This document shows positions 57,534 through 64,000 of a stretch of 64,000 nucleotides of DNA, piece after piece. Source of the DNA: Sacculina carcini (lineage: Eukaryota; Arthropoda; Thecostraca; Sacculinidae); the NCBI GenBank assembly GCA_916048095.2, contig OU696572.1:6761954-6825953 (forward strand), given 5' to 3'. Under the pieces are notes generated by a model that was given only the letters and a program-made list of their open reading frames with translations, made no database searches and was not told where the DNA came from. Position numbers and translations under genes: made by a program. Positions within the stretch are counted from its first letter, which is position 1; every line of letters starts with the position of its first letter.

Positions 57534-57625
57534 GAGTCCATTCACGTGCCAGACCCAGTGATTTCCAAGTCGATCAAGCCGAAGAAGAGCACTGACAACG
57601 AAAATCTCGGCAAAGCTATTGGAAG
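57534..57625 (+). CDS. GFM1: GFM1 exon F
   Basis: A 92-base exon: acceptor TGTGTGTGTCAG, donor GTAAAA. It reads ESIHVPDPVISKSIKPKKST and DNENLGKAIG, and ends two bases into an Arg codon, as in the family (S-ESI-VPDPVIS-AIKP...KGIGR|F). This is the end of domain II and the beginning of domain III. The polypyrimidine position is occupied by a (TG)n run and the repeat block ends about 30 bases upstream. The next exon (FT-EDPTF) is not in the window. Confidence 0.94.
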
Positions 57626-57794
57626 GTAAAAAACTATTGCAACCTGACTCGTTTGATTCATGCATATTCATATTGATATTTTTGTTTAAAGAACTAAGGA
57701 CATTTGATGATCATGATTCAATCCAACGTTATGGGATTGTGGTTTATCATTTAACTCTTATTATATTTTTCCATTATTCTAGCCATATTTATCA
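57626..57794. other. GFM1 intron F start
   Basis: Short unassigned sequence after exon F. The rest of the intron is LINE material to the end of the window. Confidence 0.6.
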
Positions 57795-58160
57795 TTCAGG
57801 TCCATCGTACGCCAGTACAGTCAAGTACTGTTCAGCCACTAATGTCTGTTGACTCCTTTCTGGGGTAACTGACAGTCGGGGGCAATGTGAGACTTGCTAG
57901 TCGCTGCTGCTGTGGTGTCTATCCTGAAATCGGGCAAATTGGGTGACACCCATTGGGATTATCGCCCGATCTCACTTCTTGCCTTTGCAAGCTCTGATAT
58001 AATGGTGTGCAGTGCTGGTTCTTGGAACACGTTCGGCTGCTTAATGCAGTTCAATGCAGATTTCGCCGGGGTCATTCGACCATTGACCAACTGGTGGCGA
58101 TCGACGTACGCGTTCGTGAGAGTTTTTTGCGTGGTCACCATGTCGGGGCAATATTAAATA
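57795..58160 (+). pseudogene. I-group LINE fragments: ORF1 scrap joined to RT scrap
   Basis: SVDSFLG.LTVG (about 57848) matches ORF1 of the LINE family, then VVSILKSGKLGDTHWDYRPI, SLLAFASS and (frame-shifted) CRFRRGHSTIDQLVAIDVRV are reverse transcriptase blocks. These are the only RT finger/palm blocks of an I-group LINE in the window, though whether they belong to the same family is not certain. Confidence 0.7.
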
Positions 58161-58535
58161 ATAAATATTAATAATAAATCGTGTCGCACGAAGTTGTCAG
58201 ATTCATCTCCAAATCATCATGCCCCTGCGGTAGGGGGGCTAGAATTCTGCGGCCGTAGCTGCCGCATGTCGTAAAAGGCGACTAAAGGCAGACATGTTTG
58301 GTCAGGTTTCGGCCTGCTACTGGTAACATGTAACCCGGTACAACCAGCCGCATGGTCGGAATGTCGGCGACTATTCCGGCCCCCCAGTGGCCTATGCCAG
58401 TGAGGAGGGTGGCCAGACATCCAGCAGGAAGAAAAACAAGACCTGTCAAAGGGCGGATGAGCTGTTTAGCAGCCAACGGCCATCTGGAAACCAGAGGTCT
58501 GCCTGGTCGTGCGCGCAGAGACAACGAAACATCAC

Positions 58536-59711
58536 ATGGCTTCAAAACCCACGACCACCCCAACTGCTGGTCGTCCATCGGGCGATCGGCCACGGCCGCC
58601 GAAAGGTGGCCGTACACTGAGCCACATGCACGACGAGAGTCGTGTTGCACCTATGCCGATGGTGCTGGTTTTAACCAGCACCAATGAACACGTTTCACTG
58701 TCCTCGCTGAACCCATTCCGTCGTCTGGATGGGTTCAAGAACATTGGAGACGCGCCTGTTGAAGCCAGCCGACAGAGAGACGGTTCTCTGCTGGTCAAGT
58801 ACGCAACTGAGACGGCAGCAGCCCGCGCGATGAAGGCCGACACTTTTCGGTATCGCGTGGGATCGGGCAATGAGAAGCCTTGGATAAGCACCCCCATCTC
58901 GGTGTGTGCGCATTCGACACTTAACCATGCCAGAGGCGTTATGTTTTGTCGTGCGCTAGAGGGTGTTGAGAACGAGGAGATATGCGACAGATTGGCATCC
59001 CAAGGTGTCATCCGCGTGGAGCGCATCGTCCGACGGCGTGAGGGTAGCGAGGTGCCAACGCACTCGTTTTTCGTCACGTTTGACGGATTTGATCTGCCGG
59101 ATGACATCAAGGTCGGTGACATCCGTCAGCGTATCCGAGTCAGCCCCTACGTGCCTAACCCGATGCGGTGCTACAGGTGCCAACGTTTCGGACATACGAG
59201 CTCCCTCTGTAATCGTGCAGAGATCTGTGGACGTTGCTCATCCGAACGGCACACCGCTGCTGATTGCAAAGAGGAATATTTCTGTGTCAATTGCAGGAGC
59301 AGCGGTCATGCGTCTTCGTCGCGTGACTGCCCGGAATGGCTGAAGGAGAAAGAGATTTTGGCCATTCGCGCTGCCCAGCGCTGCAGTTTCGGCGAGGCGC
59401 GTGCTGTGTACCGCAGCTCGCATCCGTCGGGCCCGTCCTTTGCCGGCACCGTCAAACTGTCAGCTCAACCTCCACAGTCTGTCGACTCGTTTCTGGAGAA
59501 GCTGACAGTTGGCAACTTTCTCAAGCTGGCGGGACGAATGGGCTTGAAGCTGGTCGTACCTGAGGCTGATAAACATGAGCTTGAACCAACACCGGTTGAT
59601 CGGCGGCCTGAGGAGGTTGCCGTGTCACGGTCGCCAACGGCCGCACCCCAGCGTTCCCAGGCGTCCGCGACCCAGCGGCCCCAGACGGCCGCAGCCTTTT
59701 CAGGCTGCTGA
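58536..59711 (+). CDS. LINE ORF1 protein (triple CCHC), copy D
   Basis: Nucleic-acid-binding gag-like protein, open for 391 codons from ATG 58536 (MASKPTT), the start conserved in copies A and E. About residues 210-265 have CYRCQRFGHTSSLC, CGRCSSERHTAADC and CVNCRSSGHASSSRDC, all ligands intact. SVDSFLEKLTVGNFLKL follows, then a Pro/Ala/Gln-rich end. The natural basic C-terminus is in another frame (from 59575), so the frame probably ends early at 59711 after an indel. Confidence 0.85.
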   Translation: MASKPTTTPTAGRPSGDRPRPPKGGRTLSHMHDESRVAPMPMVLVLTSTNEHVSLSSLNPFRRLDGFKNIGDAPVEASRQRDGSLLVKYATETAAARAMKADTFRYRVGSGNEKPWISTPISVCAHSTLNHARGVMFCRALEGVENEEICDRLASQGVIRVERIVRRREGSEVPTHSFFVTFDGFDLPDDIKVGDIRQRIRVSPYVPNPMRCYRCQRFGHTSSLCNRAEICGRCSSERHTAADCKEEYFCVNCRSSGHASSSRDCPEWLKEKEILAIRAAQRCSFGEARAVYRSSHPSGPSFAGTVKLSAQPPQSVDSFLEKLTVGNFLKLAGRMGLKLVVPEADKHELEPTPVDRRPEEVAVSRSPTAAPQRSQASATQRPQTAAAFSGC

Positions 59712-61245
59712 GCGGCGACCTCAGCGGGTCGCCGATCGGCCGGTCAACCGGCCGATGGACCGCGCTGGCAAATCGGCAGCGATGCCGGTTAGTCAGGGCG
59801 GCAAAAAACCTGCCGCTCAGCAGGCTTACAAGGCACTGAATGTGCTGAAGACTGTTTCCCGCATGCGGTATGGAGCAGATCGACAGTCCCTTCTCCTTCT
59901 GTACCGCTCGTTAGTCAGGTCGCGTCTCGATTACGCAAGCATCGTATATGATCTGGCTTCGGAGTCAGCAAAAAGCCGTTTGAATGTCGTACACCACGCA
60001 GGGATACGCATTGCCACCGGCGCGTTTCGCACGTCACCAATCGTCAGCCTCCTCGTTGAGGCTGATGAGGCTCCGCTGGCGCTTCGTCGTCAAGAGCTGG
60101 GCATGCGTTATTCTCGCAAGCTGGCAAGCACCCATGAAAACCCCGCGTATGACCTAGTATTTTCCCAGCATGTGCCTGAGCAGCATCACCTTCCAGGACC
60201 TCAGTGTTCTGTGCTGTTTTGCAGCAAAATGAAGGCACTGCTGGAGTCATGCGGGATGGGTGCTAACGACGTCCTCAGACAAGAATACACGGCGGAGTCA
60301 CCCTGGGAATTGGTCACACCCGAGGTTTACGTCTCGCTAGCAGCTCTGCCGAAACACCGTACAGTGCCCAGTGTGCTTCGCTCAAACACACTGGAGCGAA
60401 TTCATTCTTACGGACGGTATACTGCCGTGTACACTGATGGATCTAAGTCGGCCAGTGGTGTAGGTTGTGCGTTTGTAAGTGGAGGTACGTGCCGCTCGAG
60501 CACGCTGCCACCGAGCGCCTCCATTTACACGGCTGAACTTCACGCTATCCTGCTGGCCCTGGTTTTTATTCGCTCATCTTCTTTTTCATTGTTTTTAGTT
60601 TTATCTGACTCCCTTAGTGCTTTAACTTCATTATCGTCTTTCTCCTTACATCCTCTTATACAGAGGATTTTTATCTCTCTTGACATCATCCACCACCAGG
60701 GCAAGCGTGTAAAGTTCTGCTGGATTCCGGCCCATATTGGTGTTTTGGGCAACGAGCGAGCTGACAGAGCCGCAAAAAGAGCTGCTGAACGAGACTTTTA
60801 TTCATTTTATTTTAACTTTCCCATTCCGTATTCGGACTTTTATCCTATTATACATCGTTTTATCTGTTCTCGCTGGCAGCTCTCCTGGGACGAATGTGGT
60901 TCTAACAAATTAATAGCTGTGAAGCCCGAAATCGGACATTGGATGTGCTCTTGTCACCGGAAGAGGTCCGAGGAAGTGGCGCTCTGTCGTCTGCGTGTGG
61001 GTCACACGTACGATACGCATCGCCATCTTCTACTCGGACAACCTCAACCCACGTGCAGCGCATGTAATGCACGTCTCTCCGTGCAGCACATCCTGGTGGA
61101 ATGCCCATCATTCTCAGAGGCGCGTCAACGTCTTCTTGGATCCGTTCGGACTATTCACGATGTTCTCGGACAGGAGCAATCGGCGGTCATTGAGGGCCGC
61201 ATTTTTGAGTTTTTACGGCTTTTGCCTTTTAGAATTATTTATTGA
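59575..61245 (+). CDS. fused ORF1 tail-ORF2 frame with RNase H, 556 codons
   Basis: No stop for 556 codons. Residues 1-85 are the ORF1 C-terminal region (PMDRAGKSAAMPVSQGG). The junction is at AAQQA|YKALNVLKTVS, from which ORF2 sequence downstream of the RT core follows (LLLLYRSLVRSRLDYASIVY). RNase H: YTDGSKSASGVGC (about 286), AELHAILLAL (about 319), LVLSDSLSAL (about 345), WIPAHIGVLGNERADRAA (about 383-400), so D, E, D, H and D are all present. The C-terminal cysteine/histidine tail HTYDTHRHLLLGQPQPTCSAC and LSVQHILVEC is complete. Whether it is expressed is unknown; the fusion may be a chance of the deletion. Confidence 0.8.
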   Translation: MSLNQHRLIGGLRRLPCHGRQRPHPSVPRRPRPSGPRRPQPFQAAERRPQRVADRPVNRPMDRAGKSAAMPVSQGGKKPAAQQAYKALNVLKTVSRMRYGADRQSLLLLYRSLVRSRLDYASIVYDLASESAKSRLNVVHHAGIRIATGAFRTSPIVSLLVEADEAPLALRRQELGMRYSRKLASTHENPAYDLVFSQHVPEQHHLPGPQCSVLFCSKMKALLESCGMGANDVLRQEYTAESPWELVTPEVYVSLAALPKHRTVPSVLRSNTLERIHSYGRYTAVYTDGSKSASGVGCAFVSGGTCRSSTLPPSASIYTAELHAILLALVFIRSSSFSLFLVLSDSLSALTSLSSFSLHPLIQRIFISLDIIHHQGKRVKFCWIPAHIGVLGNERADRAAKRAAERDFYSFYFNFPIPYSDFYPIIHRFICSRWQLSWDECGSNKLIAVKPEIGHWMCSCHRKRSEEVALCRLRVGHTYDTHRHLLLGQPQPTCSACNARLSVQHILVECPSFSEARQRLLGSVRTIHDVLGQEQSAVIEGRIFEFLRLLPFRIIY

Positions 61246-61415
61246 GTTTTATTTCTTGGGTTTCACATTCATTTTGTTCACTATCACACTTATTTATTTC
61301 ATCATTCCATTCCTCATGTCCATCATTTTAGGGTGCTTGGGCTGTGAATAGACTGGGGGGTGCCGTATGGTCCCAGAGGCCGGTGCACCCCATAAACACA
61401 AATAACGAACGAACG

Positions 61416-62056
61416 AACAATGGAATATTAGAGGTATTATACCGAATTTTAATGATTTACTGCTTATTTTACACTCCCGACAACCATCGATTTTAGCAAT
61501 ACAGGAGACTAAGCTTTTAAATTCTTCGTATTTTAGTATTCAGGATTTTAATATTTTTAGATATGATAATCCCAGCTCGACTATAGCCCACGGCGGGGTT
61601 ATGCTGGCTGTTCGCACCAGTGTACCCTGTCGCCGCCTGCATATTCAGTCAGCTTTGCAGGTGGTTGCGGTTCGGTGCTGGCTGGGTGGTAGGGAGCTGA
61701 GTGTGTGCTCACGTCTCTCCGTGCAACACATCCTGGTGGAATGTCCAGCATTCTCAGAGGCGCGTCAACGTTTTCTTGGATCCGTTCGGACTATTGACTA
61801 GGTTCTTGGACAGTAGCAATCGGCGGTCATTGAGGGCCGCATTCTTGAATTTTTACGGCTTTTGCCTTTTATAATTATTTATTTATTTTTATTCTTCTGA
61901 CTTTCATATTCATATCACTCGCCCTCACGTATATTTATTTCATCGCTCCATTACGTCCATTACATTCATATGCATAGTTTTAGTTTAATTTAGACAGACT
62001 GGGGGGTGCCATATGGTCCTAGAGGCCGGTGCACCCCTAAAACTCAATAAACAACA
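61416..62056 (+). mobile_element. I-group LINE fragment: endonuclease start joined to 3' tail
   Basis: Follows the tail of copy D directly. WNIRGIIPNFNDLLLILHSR, LAIQETKLLN and HGGVMLAVRTSVP are the N-terminal apurinic endonuclease (61420-61690), and are then joined at about 61710 to RLSVQHILVECPAFSEAR of the ORF2 tail and the 3' UTR. It lacks RT, RNase H and the 5' half. Confidence 0.85.
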
Positions 62057-62175
62057 ACATCTCCAAATCGCTCTACACCGTCATGAGCGACATACCTGAA
62101 TGTGTACATCACACAGCCGGGAGACGACGTCGAGCCAACAAGGTGTGTCCTCATTCGATATTCTTCAATGGATGG

Positions 62176-64000
62176 GCTCCCTGCGGTAGGGGTGGTTATT
62201 ATTCTGCCGCCACAGCTGCCGCTTGTCGTAAAAGGCGGATAAAGGCAGACTGGTCTGGTCAGGTCTCGGCCTGCTACTGGTAACATATAATCCGGTACAA
62301 CCAGACGCATGGTCGTAATGTCGGCGACTAATCCCTCTCCCCTACTGGCCTATGCCAGTGAGGAGGGTGGCCAGGCACCCAGCAGGAAGAAAAACAAGAC
62401 CTGTTAAAGGACAGAGGAGCTGTTTAGCAGCCAACGACCATCTGGAAACCCTCCCTCGTCGGATCGGCAAGCAGGAACCTGACCGCTGAGTGTCACATCA
62501 CCCGGGGTGTAGTGGTGGCGTGACGCAACACTCGTCTTTGGCATGCGCGTTGAACCCCGAGGGGGTCGCTGTTTGGCTCCTCGACAGTGGAGAGAATGGT
62601 CCGACGCCGGCACCGGTGGCCGGATAGGGCTCAAGAGGGCCAAGGGTGAGGTGCCTGGTACTCGAGGGGGCCCGTCCGGCGCATTGTCCGCCGTTTGCAG
62701 TGGGGATGCAGTTGCTGAGTCCAGATGAACCGGTTGGGGTCACTGGTCCGGGCCAGGCGTTGTAGCTCCCGCGGACTCGTACCGGGCGGAGCTCGCAGCG
62801 AACTCAGGGGCATTCTGTGCCCGTACAGCGCGCACGGTCACTGGCCTGGCATCCCATGTTGGCTCTTCCCGTCCCCCCAGTAGGGCCCCGTGCAGAGGTG
62901 GGTGGTCGTATGCCCAGAGACAATAATAAATGTTATGGCTTCCAAATCTTCAACCACCACACCTGCTGGTCGTCCAAGGGGCGATCGGCCACGGCCGCCG
63001 AAAGGTGGCCGTACGATGAGTACTGTCATGGACAACACTCGTGTTGCACTTGTGCCCATGGTGTTGGTTTTTACCAGCACCTATGAGCATGTCAAATTAT
63101 CGTCCCTGAACCCGTTCAGACGTGTGGATGGAGTCAAGAACATTGGTGACGCACCTGTCGAGGCCAGCCGACAGAGAGATTGGTATCTGCTTGGCAAATA
63201 CGGATATGATACTACAGCAGCCCGCGCGATGAAGGCCGACACATTTCGGTATCGCGTGGGATCGGACAATGACAAGTGTTGGGTGAGCACCCCATCTCGG
63301 TATGTGCGCATTCGACCCTTAACCATGCAAAATGTGTTATGTTTTGCCGTGCGCTAGAGGGTGCTGATAACGACGAAATCTGCGACGGCTTGGCATCCCA
63401 AGGTGTCATCCGCGTGGACTGTATCGTCCGACGGCATAAGAGTAGCGAGATGCCAACGCACTCTTTCTTCCTCACGTTTTACGGTGCTGTTCTGCCTGAT
63501 GACATCAAGATCGGTGACATCCGTCAGCGTATCCGTGTCCGCCCCTACGTACCCAACCCAATGTGATGCTACATGTGCCAACGTTTCGGTCATACGAGCT
63601 CCCGCTGCAACCGTGCTGAGATCTGCGGACGCTGCTCATCCGAACGGCACACCGCTGCTGATTGTGACAATGAGTCAATTACAGGAGCAGCGGTCATGCG
63701 TCCTCGTCGCGTGACTGCCCTGAATGGCTGAAAGAAAAGTAAATTCTGGTTATTCGCGCTGCCCAGCGCTGCAGTTTCAGCGAGATCCGTGCTGTGTATC
63801 GCAGCTCGCATCCGTCGGGCCCGTCCTTTGCTGGCACGGTCAAATACTCTGCTCAATCTCCGCAGTTCATTGACTCGTTTCTGGAGAGGCTGACGGTTGA
63901 CGACTTTCTGAAGCTGGCTGGACGAATGGGTCTCAAGCTGGTCGTACCTGAGGCTGACAAACGTCGAAAAGAATCAGCACCGGTTGATCGGCGTCCTGAG
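62176..64000 (+). mobile_element. I-group LINE copy E, runs off the window
   Basis: 5' end near CCCTGCGGTAGGGGTGG, a 5' UTR resembling copy A over its full length, and ORF1 to the window end. It is the most diverged of the family copies here. Confidence 0.88.
62935..64000 (+). pseudogene. LINE ORF1, copy E, frameshifted
   Basis: From ATG 62935 (MASKSSTTTP). A lost C near 63290 shifts the frame (restored reading in the next frame as TPISVCAHSTLNHAKCVM), a CGA-to-TGA change makes a stop in front of the first knuckle (about 63564), and a loss near 63675 removes part of the third knuckle. First and second knuckles are readable (CYMCQRFGHTSSRC, CGRCSSERHTAADC). Confidence 0.85.

Larger units (their letters stand above)
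58221..61415 (+). mobile_element. I-group LINE copy D, internally deleted, with ORF1-RNase H fusion
   Basis: The 5' end starts GCCCCTGCGGTAGGGGGG, with a 5' UTR shorter than copy A (loss of about 450 bases after GGCCATCTGGAAACC). ORF1, then a fused ORF2 part, and a 3' UTR ending in CATAAACACAAATAACGAAC plus GAAC repeats. Endonuclease and RT catalytic core absent. Confidence 0.9.

Noticed and set aside
58532-59122. 196-codon minus-strand frame
   Set aside because: Antisense shadow of LINE ORF1; the same shadow appears in copies A and E.

Overview
The window is nuclear DNA from an animal, most likely an invertebrate (the phylum cannot be fixed from the sequence). The host content is six exons of one plus-strand gene for mitochondrial elongation factor G1 (GFM1), at 15939-16055, 20969-21087, 26707-26902, 27817-27997, 44582-44728 and 57534-57625. 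All junctions are GT-AG, the phases agree, and together they encode about 284 residues from the middle of the protein (end of the G domain, domain II, start of domain III). No earlier or later GFM1 exon was found by eye, so the whole 64 kb may lie inside this gene.

Nearly everything else is transposable elements, mostly broken and often nested. 1-15.9 kb (upstream intron or flank): a minus-strand Ty3/gypsy element cut by the window start, a complete hAT element with a perfect 8-bp target duplication (3693-6069), an internally deleted I-group LINE (6724-9571), a gypsy gag-protease scrap, a piggyBac C-terminal fragment, a hAT-like element holding a tRNA-Val-derived SINE, a decayed piggyBac element (13065-14746) and a small hAT MITE. 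16-26.7 kb: a decayed member of an unnamed dispersed protein family split by a SINE, a second gypsy-like pseudogene on the minus strand, and a CR1-like LINE ending just before exon C.

28-44.6 kb (a 16.6-kb intron): a gypsy gag fragment, then a 10.8-kb block of P-superfamily-like transposon units, two forming a palindrome split by a third that carries a target duplication, with MITEs nested inside. Next comes an internally deleted LTR element whose 5' LTR appears to be split, in its TATA region, by a Penelope-like element with 358-bp inverted arms. 44.7-57.5 kb (a 12.8-kb intron): a MITE, a decayed EN/RT LINE, then about 10.6 kb built from a 16-bp GC-rich motif (CCCGCCCGTCGTGCGG) repeated at least 28 times, with a large inverted repeat, a mariner insertion and a poly(A) retrocopy. 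This block ends about 30 bases before exon F. 57.8-64 kb: several copies and fragments of the I-group LINE, one of which fuses ORF1 to an intact-looking RNase H domain in a 556-codon frame.

The genes do not form a pathway: one conserved housekeeping gene carries introns swollen by layered insertions. The least explained structure is the modular GC-motif block at 46.87-57.5 kb.
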